Below are positions 26,401 through 36,099 of a stretch of DNA of 41,667 nucleotides, one piece after another. Position 1 is the first letter of the stretch. Each line of letters starts with the position of its first letter. The notes below the pieces were generated by a model. It was not told the DNA's origin, made no database searches, and was given only the letters and a program-made list of their open reading frames with translations. The DNA comes from Hahella ganghwensis DSM 17046 (lineage in GTDB: Bacteria > Pseudomonadota > Gammaproteobacteria > Pseudomonadales > Oleiphilaceae): the NCBI RefSeq assembly GCF_000376785.1, contig NZ_AQXX01000082.1:1-41667 (forward strand), written 5' to 3'. The position numbers were made by a program, and so were the translations under genes.

Positions 26401-27663
26401 GACAACATTTGGGCTCAGTAATTCGGGATCCCTGATAAAAAAGCGCTTCATGCCCTCATCGTAGCCTGCGATCACCTCGACGTGAGCACTGAATAACGAT
26501 AACAATGAACCAATGAGAGGAATACCGTTATCGAGAAAGTACTTAACCGTGCACACATCAGGTTTTAAATAAAGAACTTCAAACCCTAAGGTTTCCAGGT
26601 GAGCCTGCATGCGCCAGATCTCGGTGCCGTCGTTACCGCGCATGGCTTTAAACAATTCATTTGGATTTAACTTGATGTCGAACGCTGATGCACACATTGC
26701 CACCGTGGTAGGGACACACATCAACGGCTCCTGAGTCATCACCGGGAGGGGAATAAGAACCCTCTTGGACTCCAATGGAGCTTTAACCAGCTGCTCATAG
26801 AGTTCGCTGTCGATTTCCTTTGCAAGCTCTTGGGCGGTTTCGATATTTCCCTGCATCCAGTTCAAATGAACAATCGAATGGTCAATGGAGTCTGGAACCG
26901 AATCGGGCCAGGTTGTTTTTAGTTGTTGTAAACGCTCCAATGCGAATTCCAAGTTACCCAGAAAATAGTGAAATTGGCTTGCAAAGTAATCAGCTGGATA
27001 AAACACGCCTTTTTGCTGGTCCAGACTATCAAGCAGCTTTCGGGCTTCTGTTAAGTTTCCTTGGGAGAGTAACGTGGATATCAGCAGAACTTTGTTCTCT
27101 TGTTTGGAATCGCAGGAGAGAAGTTGGCGGCCCGCTTTAACCGCCCGATCCCAGTTTTTAAGCAATGCCGAGGCGATGCACAGGTGCATCCAGCCTTCTG
27201 TCTGTCTTTTGCCGAGGGACTGCCATGCCTGAAGTAAATGCTTTTCAGAGGTCTGAATTACCCCGAAACTTGCTGCTAGTCTGGCGCATACGGCGCTATG
27301 CAGAGCTTCCTCACTTTTTGACTGACAGAGTGAACGGAGATTCTGTGCCTGGTCCAGTAAACTCAACGAGTTGCGAAATTTGGATTGGACAATTAACCAA
27401 TTCAGCTGTGTTTCCAAATGTTGTTTAAAGAGACGAGAGGAAATACGAATGATCGCATTGGCCGTTTTGAATTTACCGACAGCAATGAGCACATCACGGA
27501 GTAACAATGCGTCGCCAGGTTTTTGAAGAAGTTTCTCACCTGAGGACCTGAGCACTTTGAACTGAGAGTAAGCCTCGGAAGTCTGCTTTTTACAATAAAG
27601 GTTCCTGATGGTCTTTAAGTTATTGGAAACGTTAGGGTAGATAGTCCTGAACCAACTGATCAT
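23434..27663 (-). CDS. Very large TPR protein with embedded C39-like cysteine peptidase domain
   Basis: At 1409 residues this is the second longest protein in the window. Residues 30-300 are helical repeats; about 301-450 form a peptidase C39-like domain; from about 455 to the end there are tetratricopeptide-like repeats, with clear TPR-type pairs such as GYAAAHYRLATVLDRKGML and SRIGRVHHLLREHTLAIET. The predicted catalytic residues are Cys316 (QEPLMCVPTT, with Gln311 as possible oxyanion residue), His394 (SAHVEVIAGYD) and Asp412 (IRDPE). There is no signal peptide, transmembrane segment or ATPase domain, so unlike bacteriocin exporters this is a soluble, probably cytoplasmic protein. Substrate and role are unknown. 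It is a single gene, convergent with aceA. Confidence 0.85.
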   Translation of the reverse strand: MISWFRTIYPNVSNNLKTIRNLYCKKQTSEAYSQFKVLRSSGEKLLQKPGDALLLRDVLIAVGKFKTANAIIRISSRLFKQHLETQLNWLIVQSKFRNSLSLLDQAQNLRSLCQSKSEEALHSAVCARLAASFGVIQTSEKHLLQAWQSLGKRQTEGWMHLCIASALLKNWDRAVKAGRQLLSCDSKQENKVLLISTLLSQGNLTEARKLLDSLDQQKGVFYPADYFASQFHYFLGNLEFALERLQQLKTTWPDSVPDSIDHSIVHLNWMQGNIETAQELAKEIDSELYEQLVKAPLESKRVLIPLPVMTQEPLMCVPTTVAMCASAFDIKLNPNELFKAMRGNDGTEIWRMQAHLETLGFEVLYLKPDVCTVKYFLDNGIPLIGSLLSLFSAHVEVIAGYDEGMKRFFIRDPELLSPNVVNEDYISQAYKAAGNYLIAIAPKGRFGKIDKEVINNEANNLIALSRAVAEGQTEEALKLYKGIPDHSDCAFIRDIYGFGVSLSPSQYSEAMKQYANNRDVAEVTRLKAAMNTQNSEFFEQWVQEFIADNNDVSQSFTHYLDMLVALNQRDFELVLKKLSFLLAKSPSCDALWINKAEAELELGLLEEARKSVQIAQDLSPKSYSIKQRLRRLYPYQERFSTTLSSLEEHIDEYPGVYQLEEEYADLLIQGGNGFAYESAIKKCIEKRPLLPWNYNKLANWYLNQNRVDLARAIMQEARLHLTEEDLPKQPFEEDQETARTQEEQLTELDTSDTDQPLEPAANARRIIHRWLEQVSPSKDDISFLSLLLDKEKGDFEELELSWWEQVQLWAISYALADREGRSSDELRSRLPESLPGVTVYSVLSFNRALEYIRLSSSACNILYEWQVSILGGSEWRYDVDFDLSYLREQAGLLNEAQTRYSNIVKKVPGYAAAHYRLATVLDRKGMLNEAVKQYESSLTISPRIENAARRLVDIYADNQRYDDAVYWSAYLKKISPYNFECIERWINFVAQAEGMEEAFRQLELHAKYLTNTGLCAIRARLLEQQEQYTAALAELDKIDNDVELDRHILVTRVHCSLRLKDWQMAMTLCDQALERAPDDHWFIDARLATLSEVDPNSMGSFVAACLGRNVVTENLVNCWIKEQLEDGQVTENVYSKARDMIIGEEGTAANYALARYLTQFFGQNTDMYLLIKWLEIAITIFPLDDYFTEVLAGEYLTLDQNAAAEKLVHEYYEANREDTNAILLMGKVLEDTNPTEAMIYLQEAYKKSGSVESLSRIGRVHHLLREHTLAIETYWQVLKLDPLHDLAMNNLLILGMEARRMSSYFLHALSLGIGGNTQYFLINAIKCAQSVGETVPDLWLPLAQRRFKQLEIEKPFNDEKERLAAALYEWYRKAGDVESAREVLVQAGIKKPLLIGFLWPGKRWIPKQA

Positions 27664-28148
27664 TCATACACCTTCTGATCATATTAATCTGGCAGTTACC
27701 TGACAGGAGAGCCTTGGGTCAAGACAAACGGGTATTGGCCTTATCAGGTAATTTGGTTACTTCGTATTCAGGGACACTGAGGAGCTTTGGCTTCAGATTT
27801 CCTGAAAACATGTGCCGTCCTGGCGCAACAGGGTGCGGGAGAGGCTAACGACTCGTTCTACATAGGGTCGGCAACGTCGGCAGTAGCTTAGCAATTGCTT
27901 CGCTATTTAAAAAGTAACAACCTAGCATTTTTATTCGGTATTCTAACTAACATGTGCGGCCCTGTGCGTCGGTGGTTTAGAGCTGTTGGAATGTGGAGTT
28001 GAAATGGATTCAGTTGAATAACCTGAGTATCCTCCTTGCGACTTGCCCTGCTTGGGCCTATAACATAGAAGTGCGAATTGGAAGTTTGAGGTCAATATCT
28101 CACGCGGGCTGAATTGACTCTACGACAAATAAGGATGTTGTAGCTTTC
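27664..28148. other. 485-base non-coding gap
   Basis: The region separates the divergent TPR/C39 gene and hybrid kinase gene and should contain both promoters. I see no gene, RNA family or clear inverted repeat. A moderately AT-rich part lies at about 27895-27950. Confidence 0.5.
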
Positions 28149-31100
28149 ATGATGAATCACTCTATAAGTCGCCAATTTGTTCGTTCCTTGCGATACCTGA
28201 CGCCCGCCGTTGTGATTGTCGTGACAATCTCCGTCATGACGGGATGGTTCTTCAACAGTTCCAGACTGGTTCAGGTTTATCCCTCTTTTGCTCCCATGCA
28301 GTTCAATACGGCGCTGTCGCTGCTACTGACAGCGTTCGCGGTGATCTTTACGGTTCAGGCACGTCAGCGAGCTGCCATCATCTTTGCTTCTATTCCCTGC
28401 CTGATCGCCGTGATGACTCTGGTGGAATATGTTGCCGACATCAATCTTGGTATAGACGAGCTCTTCGTTGACCACGGCATTACCACCAAGACGTCTCATC
28501 CGGGGAGAATGTCTCCTAATTCAGCTACCTGCTTTTTCCTGCTGAATACCGCCATCATCACCTGGCATTGGTTTGAGAACCGGGCACGTGTGATAATTTC
28601 GGTCATCATTCTCAGTGGCATCGTATTGTCCCTCTCTTCGACAGCGTTGATCGGTTACCTTGCTTCCATTGAAGATGCATACGGGTGGAGCGAGTTTACC
28701 AGGATGGCTGTGCACACCTCCCTCGGATTCATTCTGCTCTCATCCACATTTCTTGCCGGCCGGTTGAACCTGATCAAGCGAAGGCCGGAAACCGATAGAT
28801 ATCTTCCATTTGTGGTGTTTTATATCTGTCTTCTGTTCACATTGTTGCTGGGAGTGGCTTTAAGTAGCGATAACCAGCGGTCAATACGGTTGGAGTCTGA
28901 AAAATCCGCGATCAGCCTGCGTGAGATTGTGTTGAATGTGTATGGTGATCAGTATCAGGCATTAGAGCGAATGGCCTCCCGGCTGACGCAATTGACCGAA
29001 ATTGATGATGTGAACCGGGAGGAAATCTGGCGGCAGGACGCAAAAGAATACCTTCAGGATCACGATATATACCGCAGTATTTTCTGGCTTCAGGAGGATG
29101 GTGAATTACAGGCGGAGTACAAAGACGCGGAATTTGGACAACCAGAAACACTTAACCGCATCAGGAGCCGCCATCCTGGCAACTTGCCAATAGTGGATGT
29201 CTGGGAAACCGCGACGGGTTCTTATGGATTGATTGAAAGAATCTCCCTGGGAAGAAAAACGGCAGGAGCAGCGAGAGAAACACCCATGCTGATTTCTTAT
29301 CTGGCGCTGGATTCTCTGGCCGAAAACCAGTTTGTACTGTCTCGCCTGGATGGATACCACTTCATCCTCTCCTTGGATGGATTTCCGATCCTTCAAAAAG
29401 GAGTGACAGGGGAGGCAGTGATTAACTACCAGTATCAGACCGAAATGCAGTTTTCCTTGGGGAAACGGAATGTGGACCTGTTGATTGCGCCTTCTGATGA
29501 CTTGGTAAATGAGCTGTCTACACCTCTGGTGTCACTGGAATTGATACTCGGTACCATGCTTTCGCTTGCGATCGGATTCATGACGTATTTGAGCCTGAAA
29601 TCGGAGCAGAAAAACCGCCAGCTCACGCAATCCGAGGAATCCACCCGAGCGATACTCGAATCGGTGGGGCAGGGGGTTCTGGGACTGGATGACGAGGGCA
29701 AAGCCACCTTTATCAACCCTGCAGCATATAAAATTCTGGGATACTCTCCTGATGAGTATATCGGTCAATTGATGTTGCCCGTCATTCAGTGCAGGAACAA
29801 AGAGGGACAGCCATTCGACGCTGGTACCAACTCCATTGCCAGGACTCTGGCCACTGGGGAGACTGCCCGCATTAATGATGAAATCCTCTGGCGGATAGAC
29901 GGTCTCGCTATCCCCGTCGAATATATTGTCACCCCGGTCAAGGACGGGGATCGCATCACCGGAGCTGTCATGGTGTTCTCCGACATCACGGAAAGACTGA
30001 CAAAAGAAAATGAATTACTGACCAAGCAATCCAATCTGGAGGCAATCTGTCAGTCATTCGGTGATATGTATTTCTGGCTGGATGCCAATGACTACATCGA
30101 AGATTTCCGAGCCAGCGACCATAGCGGCCTGTACATGGCGCCCAATGAATTTCTCGGCAGGCGTATGCAGGAGATACTACCCCCGGACGTGGGGAAACAA
30201 TTTGATGAGGCGATAAAAACAGTACGCTATGATTTCTCCTCAATCCTGGTGGAATACCAACTTGATCTTAAAGATATAGGCCCTCGTTCTTTCGAAGCAA
30301 GGTTGGCAAGAATACACGGAAAGCGGATTGTTATCGTGGTTCGCGATATCACCTCCCGCAAGGAGATAGAGGCAGAACTTCTGCGGGCGAACCAGTATAA
30401 GTCTGAATTTCTCGCCAATATGAGTCATGAGATCCGCACACCAATGAATGCAATCCTTGGGTTGACCCAGTTGGTATTGGGAACAGAACTGAATGATCAA
30501 CAACGATCCTACCTGGAGAAAGTGCGCGGCTCATCCCAGTCATTGCTGAATATTCTCAACGATATACTGGATTACTCCAAAATCGAGGCCGGCAAGCTCG
30601 ATATTGTCGCGGAGGACTTTGATCTGGAAAAACTCCTGCTGAATACTTCCGGACTTTATGCGCTCAGTGCGGAAGAAAGGGAAGTGGAACTGTTGTTTGA
30701 TATGCAGGCGGACATGAACCGTTTTTATCATGGCGATGCCATGCGTATTGGGCAGGTGTTGAACAACATCGTCAGCAATTCCATCAAGTTCACTGAGAAA
30801 GGTCATGTACGTATTCGTGTGAGTGAAATGAACTTTCAGGAAGATAAAACGCTGCTTTATTTCACCGTAGAGGATAGCGGCATCGGGATGAGCGCTGAAC
30901 AGGCCAATCGATTGTTTCAGCCGTTCTCTCAGGCAGACACTTCAATTACGAGACGCTTTGGTGGTACAGGTCTGGGTCTGACGATCTGTAAGAAACTGGT
31001 CGAACTGATGGGGGGCGATATTGGTGTTATCAGCCGGCAAGGTGAGGGTTCGACATTCAGTTTTTCCGTGCCGGTCACTGCAGTGGAGGGAAGGCAGCCT

Positions 31101-32381
31101 GACTTGGTGCCCCTGAGAAAAATGAAAACGCTGGTGGTCGACGATCAGCCGGAGTCATTGGAAATCATCGGCAAGATTTTTCAAAGCTGGAAATTTGACG
31201 TGCTCCTGGCGCAATCCTCCGAAGAAGCACTGGCCATGATTGAGGAAGCAAAGCAGCAAGGCGATCCCATTCGGCTATTCATTATTGATTGGCAAATTCC
31301 GGAAATGGATGGATTGGAGCTGGGACGGTATGTTCGTCAGATATATGCGCGCGAGAATATTCCGGTAGAAACCGTGGTCGTTATGGTCACCGCCCATGGT
31401 CGTATGCAAGTGCAGGAAGCAGCAGAGGGCATTCCCATTGATGGTTTTTTGGAAAAGCCAATCATCGCTTCTCAATTACAGGATACGCTGGTGGAACTGC
31501 AGAGCTTTGAGACCCAATCCAGAAAAAAACACAGACCCCGGGTATCCCGACAAATGGCTGATCTGCCGGATATGTCAGCCATTCAAGGGGCGGAAGTTCT
31601 GCTGGTTGAAGACAACGTCACCAACCAACTGGTCGCCGTTAACCTGATCAAACAATGCGGATTAAAACCCGCCGTCGCCAATAACGGCAAAGAAGCTGTG
31701 GAGTTGGTCAAGGAACAGGATTTTGATCTGATATTAATGGATATCCACATGCCGTTAATGGACGGACTGGAGGCCACCCGTCGTATCCGAAAGACTCCCC
31801 GGGGAAAAAATATACCTATTTTGGCGATGTCCGCAGCCGCCATGGAGGTGGATAAAGCCCGTTCCCATGAGGCTGGAATGAATGGGCATATCGTCAAGCC
31901 CATCGATTTCAGGGAATTTGCGTTCGCCTTGTTGCAATATATTCAGCCCAGGCCGAAACCTGCTTCTGAAAAGGAAAAGGAAAAGGAAAAGGAAAAGGAA
32001 AAGGAAAAGCCGTCCCTTGATCTGGAGAGACCTTTCACGATTGACGGGGTGGATATTCAGGAAGTTGCCAATCGGGCGCGAGGAAACTGGGTCCTGTTAA
32101 GAAAAATCTATGAGAGTTTCTATCTGGAGTTTCAGGTGGCTGAAATCAAACTCAGGGAATTCATTGATCAGTCTGACGATGAAAAAGCGATCAACCTCGT
32201 GCATACCCTGAAGGGCTCCAGCTTGGCCATTGGCGCCCATATGCTTGCCGATGCAGCGGATGATGTTGAGAGCAATCTACGTGCGGGGAAAGCCGTTTCA
32301 GTGGAGCCTTTACTAAAAGAATTGAGCAGAGTACTGAAGGAAATCTCCAAATCCCTGTTATCCGGCTCTGTGAATTCCTAA
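28149..32381 (+). CDS. Hybrid sensor histidine kinase (PAS-PAS-HisKA-HATPase-REC-REC-Hpt)
   Basis: The 1410-residue phosphorelay protein starts with about seven hydrophobic helices (18-230), followed by a periplasmic CHASE-like sensor (about 250-430), another helix near 465 and two PAS domains (about 490-620 and 625-740). The kinase core has His760 in NMSHEIRTP, then the ATPase domain with N-box (NIVSNSIKF), G1 (DSGIGM) and G2 (GGTGLGL) motifs. Two receiver domains follow, with Asp1047 (IIDWQIP) and Asp1198 (LMDIHMP), then a linker with seven Glu-Lys repeats and a C-terminal Hpt domain with His1352 (VHTLKGSS). All phosphorelay residues are intact. No response regulator gene is adjacent, so its output is unknown. 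The ligand is unknown. Confidence 0.95.
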   Translation: MMNHSISRQFVRSLRYLTPAVVIVVTISVMTGWFFNSSRLVQVYPSFAPMQFNTALSLLLTAFAVIFTVQARQRAAIIFASIPCLIAVMTLVEYVADINLGIDELFVDHGITTKTSHPGRMSPNSATCFFLLNTAIITWHWFENRARVIISVIILSGIVLSLSSTALIGYLASIEDAYGWSEFTRMAVHTSLGFILLSSTFLAGRLNLIKRRPETDRYLPFVVFYICLLFTLLLGVALSSDNQRSIRLESEKSAISLREIVLNVYGDQYQALERMASRLTQLTEIDDVNREEIWRQDAKEYLQDHDIYRSIFWLQEDGELQAEYKDAEFGQPETLNRIRSRHPGNLPIVDVWETATGSYGLIERISLGRKTAGAARETPMLISYLALDSLAENQFVLSRLDGYHFILSLDGFPILQKGVTGEAVINYQYQTEMQFSLGKRNVDLLIAPSDDLVNELSTPLVSLELILGTMLSLAIGFMTYLSLKSEQKNRQLTQSEESTRAILESVGQGVLGLDDEGKATFINPAAYKILGYSPDEYIGQLMLPVIQCRNKEGQPFDAGTNSIARTLATGETARINDEILWRIDGLAIPVEYIVTPVKDGDRITGAVMVFSDITERLTKENELLTKQSNLEAICQSFGDMYFWLDANDYIEDFRASDHSGLYMAPNEFLGRRMQEILPPDVGKQFDEAIKTVRYDFSSILVEYQLDLKDIGPRSFEARLARIHGKRIVIVVRDITSRKEIEAELLRANQYKSEFLANMSHEIRTPMNAILGLTQLVLGTELNDQQRSYLEKVRGSSQSLLNILNDILDYSKIEAGKLDIVAEDFDLEKLLLNTSGLYALSAEEREVELLFDMQADMNRFYHGDAMRIGQVLNNIVSNSIKFTEKGHVRIRVSEMNFQEDKTLLYFTVEDSGIGMSAEQANRLFQPFSQADTSITRRFGGTGLGLTICKKLVELMGGDIGVISRQGEGSTFSFSVPVTAVEGRQPDLVPLRKMKTLVVDDQPESLEIIGKIFQSWKFDVLLAQSSEEALAMIEEAKQQGDPIRLFIIDWQIPEMDGLELGRYVRQIYARENIPVETVVVMVTAHGRMQVQEAAEGIPIDGFLEKPIIASQLQDTLVELQSFETQSRKKHRPRVSRQMADLPDMSAIQGAEVLLVEDNVTNQLVAVNLIKQCGLKPAVANNGKEAVELVKEQDFDLILMDIHMPLMDGLEATRRIRKTPRGKNIPILAMSAAAMEVDKARSHEAGMNGHIVKPIDFREFAFALLQYIQPRPKPASEKEKEKEKEKEKEKPSLDLERPFTIDGVDIQEVANRARGNWVLLRKIYESFYLEFQVAEIKLREFIDQSDDEKAINLVHTLKGSSLAIGAHMLADAADDVESNLRAGKAVSVEPLLKELSRVLKEISKSLLSGSVNS
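31968..32009 (+). repeat. Hexanucleotide tandem repeat (GAAAAG, seven copies) in kinase linker
   Basis: Seven exact in-frame copies of GAAAAG encode seven Glu-Lys pairs between the second receiver domain and the Hpt domain. Each copy adds two residues, so slippage keeps the frame and only changes linker length. Confidence 0.97.
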
Positions 32382-32552
32382 CAGCGCTATACTTGGAATA
32401 TCACCAAGTATCTGATGATACCCGTCAGCCCCTGATACTGACCGCTAAATCAGCTGCATTCAGTCGTCAGTCGGTGATCTGGATTTTCGTGGCACTTTGG
32501 ACGTCTCAAAAGAAGCGCCGGTTGAGGTGAATACGGTGGTTGGGAAAGGTAA

Positions 32553-33269
32553 TTAACTGTGCAGTTCCACCATAGACATGATGCGTCTGGCATCCTGCAG
32601 CATTCGTTGTAACCGGCTTTCTCGGTCCCCAGCCTCAAAGGTAAGCTTGAATCTTACGGTGAGGTAGTAATTCGCATCCAATGGGTATGCCCAATAATCA
32701 CTGCGACGAAACATACCGCCGCCTTCTGAGCCAAAATGGTAGGACAACCAGTCAATACCGTTAATTCGATCTTTTTCATATCGCTCCGGCAATAGAGCGA
32801 GGAACTGCGCGGGTGTTTCGCCTTGACGGATAATATTGGAGGATTGGCTGCGTTGGCGGGTTTTCCAATTAACCCCACCCTCGGCTTCGTAATACTTATC
32901 CAAGTCATCTTTTAGATAAGTTTCCAGGCTAATCAGGTCTCCTTTCTGGAGGGTTGCATCTCCTTCCACTTTATTCACATCGATATGCAGGCATAAATCA
33001 CACAACTGCCCCTTATTTCCCTGAAGTATGAACCCCTTATATGCCCACCATCCAAAACCGATCGTGATATGTGTGCGATTAAATGTGTGAGTACAACCGG
33101 AATCAAACAGATCTGAACGAAGATTTACCTGGGTAGGTAAATTTTCCTCAGGTCTGTTCTGCATGTAGGGATTGCCGGGAAGTCTGAACGTCAGCCTATA
33201 GCTGCCAATGCCGCATTCTTTTCTCTGCAGATTAGAGAAGTCTGGCCCTGTACCGGTTAATTTTGGCAT
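32553..33269 (-). CDS. Putative immunity protein 2 (paralogue of 33291-34055 product)
   Basis: The 238-residue protein has no signal peptide or transmembrane segment and no family that I can name. It clearly shares the layout of the product encoded just upstream: an N-terminal GxGPDFSxLxxKEC motif, then LPGNP, a central WWAYKGxxxQGxxG segment, LPERYExxxINGxxWLxY, then SDYWAYPLD/N and a C-terminal RLQRMLxDARRIMSMVEL. It follows that gene after 21 bases and lies at the end of the hcp-effector operon. The context, and the tandem duplication, point to an immunity protein against the lipase-like effector; this is an inference. Divergence suggests it could act on a variant toxin. Confidence 0.72.
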   Translation of the reverse strand: MPKLTGTGPDFSNLQRKECGIGSYRLTFRLPGNPYMQNRPEENLPTQVNLRSDLFDSGCTHTFNRTHITIGFGWWAYKGFILQGNKGQLCDLCLHIDVNKVEGDATLQKGDLISLETYLKDDLDKYYEAEGGVNWKTRQRSQSSNIIRQGETPAQFLALLPERYEKDRINGIDWLSYHFGSEGGGMFRRSDYWAYPLDANYYLTVRFKLTFEAGDRESRLQRMLQDARRIMSMVELHS

Positions 33270-33290
33270 TACGACTATCTATACATGCTC

Positions 33291-34055
33291 TTAAATAGGT
33301 GCGGCAGAAGCTTTACTTAGCTCGACCATGGACATGATACGCCTGGCATCATCTAGCATACGCAGATAGCGAGAGTCTTTGTCTCCCTGCTCTGATGACA
33401 TCCAGTAACTGATGGTCAGGTAAAAGTCGCTATTAATCGGGTAAGCCCAGTAATCATTCAGCCCCCTTCCAACGCCCTCTCCCTGAATTTGGTAATGAAG
33501 CCACTCAGTGCCATTTATTTGTTCGCGCTCATAGCGCTCGGGCAGTTGGACCAATGGGGAGCCGCTGTTATCAATGTAGGGATTGTTGGGATCTGTCCTG
33601 TTGCGTTTCTCCCAGTTAGCGCCTGGTTGCCCATCTGGGTTGCTCTCAGTTTCGTAATATTGCCAATAGTCTTGTTTCAAGTAGTCTTCGAAATGACTGA
33701 GTTTGCCTTCTTCAAAGCTGGAATGAGGCTCCCTGCGATTGACATCAATGTACATACTGAACTGACTGAGATTGCCCAAGTGTCCCTGAAAAAAAAGCCC
33801 TTTATAAGCCCACCACTCAAACTCAACTCTTACGAAACGACGGTTAAATTCTTTTTCGCAATCATAGGCATCAAAAAGAGATTTCTGGAGGTTTACCTGG
33901 GATGGCTTTGCTTTTTTGGCGTGTCCGGAGTTGATTGGATTACCCGGCAATTTGTAGCGTAATTGGTAGTTACCCAAGCGGCACTCCTTTTCATCCAACA
34001 ATGAAAAGTCAGGTCCTTTGCCGGTTAGTGCTGGTTTCATAAATTGTTTTATCAT
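33291..34055 (-). CDS. Putative immunity protein 1 for the lipase-like effector
   Basis: The 254-residue protein starts with an ATG that overlaps the stop of the effector gene by four bases (ATGA), so the two are translationally coupled. It is acidic and aromatic-rich, with the motifs shared with its neighbour (WWAYKG near 93, LPERYEREQINGTEW near 170, RMLDDARRIMSMVEL near the end). No signal peptide is seen, so it is predicted to be cytoplasmic. Immunity proteins usually sit directly after their effector gene and protect the producer; the tight coupling supports that role. No known immunity family could be assigned by eye. An ATG at codon 6 is an alternative start. Confidence 0.75.
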   Translation of the reverse strand: MIKQFMKPALTGKGPDFSLLDEKECRLGNYQLRYKLPGNPINSGHAKKAKPSQVNLQKSLFDAYDCEKEFNRRFVRVEFEWWAYKGLFFQGHLGNLSQFSMYIDVNRREPHSSFEEGKLSHFEDYLKQDYWQYYETESNPDGQPGANWEKRNRTDPNNPYIDNSGSPLVQLPERYEREQINGTEWLHYQIQGEGVGRGLNDYWAYPINSDFYLTISYWMSSEQGDKDSRYLRMLDDARRIMSMVELSKASAAPI

Positions 34056-35203
34056 GACTTACCGATTTCTTTGGTAACAAACCCTGCCAGTTTTTCTGCT
34101 TTATCATGATACCCGCACATTTGTAGCAAACGAATACTGTATTCTGCGCTGAGGTAGGGAAGTGTATGTGGACTGGCTTCCACAGGACGCTTGCTGCCTG
34201 CCACCAACGATGCGTGACTGGCGCTGCGCTTAATTGAAGACCAAGACAGGTCATTCATACCAGCGATATTAGGAACAATATCACAGGGATGATCGCGTTT
34301 GATATTATCGATGGTCATTCCTGCCTTTAGGAAGGCTTTTTCTGCTCTCTTTTTCTTGTTTCCTCCGGCGTGAATAGATACCCGTTGTCCATCCAGACGA
34401 ATATTGCGTTTATTCACAAGTTCTACAGCGCGCGTAAGAATAATCCCACCTTGGCTATGAGCGGTCCATTTGCGCTTCTTACCTGTTTGCTGACTCTCTA
34501 CCATCATCACTGCCAGAAACTCAGCCAGCTTGCTGGTGCCGATTTTGTCTAGTATGCACTCAAAAAAGTCAGGAATACCGCCTCGAGTAGGGTTATATAC
34601 CAATGTATAGATCTTCGCGTAGTCATCCCAGTAGGCTGTATCCATATGAACCCCCATCAGCCAGGAGGCTTTTTCCAGATCATTGAGCATCCCGTTGATA
34701 GCGACATGTTCGGTACTGATTTTGGGCACAGCTTTGGGCTCTCCCCAGGCCCTTGTTAGTTTCGCAATATCATCTGACGAAATGCTTTCATGCCATCTGA
34801 TATTCGACGTTCTGGATACTTCAAACAACCCCATTTGCTGCTTGTTGGGAGGGGTGTGCAGGCTCGTAATATGGCGGTCGAGTTTTATCTGGTTAACGAC
34901 GATCATTTCCGGATTCACGCTGTACATGAAACCAAGACCGCTGGAGCAGGATTGGTAACGCATAAACATCGGAGACTTTTTGAATCCAGCGCTATTTAAC
35001 CCATAACCTCCATCGCTGGTTAGCTGTTCGGCAGCTTTATAAACCCGCGTTTTATCGTACATGTTTAGGTTGCGCATGAAAGCGTCGGCTTCTTTGGTAA
35101 TCATCAAAGCCTTGCCGGTCGCTTTCTGTTTAAGTTCCCACTTTGGGAGGGGATTCTCCAAAGGAATAAGCTGATGATGGTCGGGTAGATTATTGTTTTT
35201 CAT
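34052..35203 (-). CDS. Putative type VI lipase-like effector (alpha/beta hydrolase)
   Basis: The 383-residue protein has a hydrolase-like C-terminal half: a strand ending YNPTRGGIPDFFE near 203-215, a nucleophile elbow AHSQGG with Ser250, a DIVPNIAG segment with candidate catalytic Asp308, and His330 or His346 as the candidate histidine. The elbow is the AxSxG variant of the lipase GxSxG motif. The first 130 residues are unrelated and unknown, including a YNLNMYDKTRVYKAAEQL-like helix. It has no signal peptide. It is encoded 99 bases after hcp on the same strand and is coupled to a candidate immunity gene. Hcp-linked effectors are carried in the Hcp ring lumen or bound to it. Phospholipase activity is an inference. 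Confidence 0.75.
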   Translation of the reverse strand: MKNNNLPDHHQLIPLENPLPKWELKQKATGKALMITKEADAFMRNLNMYDKTRVYKAAEQLTSDGGYGLNSAGFKKSPMFMRYQSCSSGLGFMYSVNPEMIVVNQIKLDRHITSLHTPPNKQQMGLFEVSRTSNIRWHESISSDDIAKLTRAWGEPKAVPKISTEHVAINGMLNDLEKASWLMGVHMDTAYWDDYAKIYTLVYNPTRGGIPDFFECILDKIGTSKLAEFLAVMMVESQQTGKKRKWTAHSQGGIILTRAVELVNKRNIRLDGQRVSIHAGGNKKKRAEKAFLKAGMTIDNIKRDHPCDIVPNIAGMNDLSWSSIKRSASHASLVAGSKRPVEASPHTLPYLSAEYSIRLLQMCGYHDKAEKLAGFVTKEIGKS

Positions 35204-35302
35204 GGCACATCCTTTTTTGCCTTATATTTTTAAGCGCCCTACCTGGGCGCTTTGTCTTGTAAATAGCTGTGTAAAGAGCTTCTTACAGAAAAGCCGCAAG
35301 GC

Positions 35303-35791
35303 TTAGAGTTTCTTACCGGCCTCCAGGTCGTATCCGACACGCTCCGGAGATGCGCCCTTGTTGGCACGGTCTGCGGCGATGTAGCTCATGGTGAGCTTGG
35401 AGTAGCTCAATGAAAGTGATTCGGTCGGCGCGGAGTCACCACCAGCAGAGACGGTGTATTTGCTGATGATCACGTCTTCCAGTTCGTAGGTGGCGAACTT
35501 TTCGATCTTGTCTGCGGCAGTACGCACAACATCAATCACGGCTTTCACCCCGGCATCACCGGTCAGGGACTCTTTAAACAATCCGGAAGAGGCAGAGTCC
35601 ATCAATTTCTGGATAGACAGTGTGCTCAAAGAGGGACGAGTCGCTTCCCGGTTGGACATATGCCCCGCTTCCATCGTGATATGACGGCTGACACCGAATT
35701 CAAAACCATCGAGTCGAATCCAGTCTTTATAGCCTTCAGCGGTTACATTGCCTTTTACAGAAAGGTTGTTGAAGTTCAGGTAAATTGCCAC
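35303..35791 (-). CDS. hcp: Type VI secretion tube protein Hcp
   Basis: Start is set at the GTG at 35791, which is preceded by GGAG at a spacing of 6 bases and gives the family N-terminus AIYLNFNN; the frame can be extended to 35857 but without family support. The resulting 162 residues equal the usual Hcp1 size. Conserved parts are visible: KGNVTAEGYKDWIRLDGFEFGVSRHI, then the SREAT-like region before PSLSTLSIQKLMD, and KFATYELEDVIISKYTVS with SLSYSKLTMSY. Hcp hexamers stack to form the inner tube of the secretion system. No tss structural genes are nearby, so this is an orphan hcp carrying its own downstream cargo genes. Confidence 0.95.
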   Translation of the reverse strand: MAIYLNFNNLSVKGNVTAEGYKDWIRLDGFEFGVSRHITMEAGHMSNREATRPSLSTLSIQKLMDSASSGLFKESLTGDAGVKAVIDVVRTAADKIEKFATYELEDVIISKYTVSAGGDSAPTESLSLSYSKLTMSYIAADRANKGASPERVGYDLEAGKKL

Positions 35792-36044
35792 AGCATGCTC
35801 CTTGTTGTTGGCGACAGAGATACGGCCAGATTCCGCGGCCGCAACTTGAACAGACAATCACCCTAACGACCTGTTATGTATCAAACAATAGGGATTAGCG
35901 AGTAGGTCATAAGGTATAGACCTTCCATGTGGTAGGTAGGTTAAGAGAGCTTTGGAAAAGATGCAAGAGGGAGGTGCAATAGTTGGGGGCAACAGAGACG
36001 TGTAATAGAGAGAGATGTAATAGAAAAGCGAAGAGGGCGGGATG
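35792..36044. promoter_or_regulatory. hcp upstream region
   Basis: About 250 bases of purine-rich sequence without a convincing gene separate hcp from the upstream gene's terminator. It should contain the hcp promoter on the minus strand, but no clear sigma-54 site (GG-N10-GC) was seen. Confidence 0.4.
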
Positions 36045-36049
36045 ATTGA

Positions 36050-36067
36050 AAAGGGGCCGTTGGCCCC
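36050..36067 (-). terminator. Hairpin terminator for the OmpA-like gene
   Basis: Read on the minus strand, a GGGGCC-AAC-GGCCCC stem-loop is followed by TTTTC, a short but plausible rho-independent terminator 33 bases after the OmpA-like stop codon. Confidence 0.65.
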
Positions 36068-36099
36068 CTAATGATATGGCGTGCCTTTCTCAATTCAGG

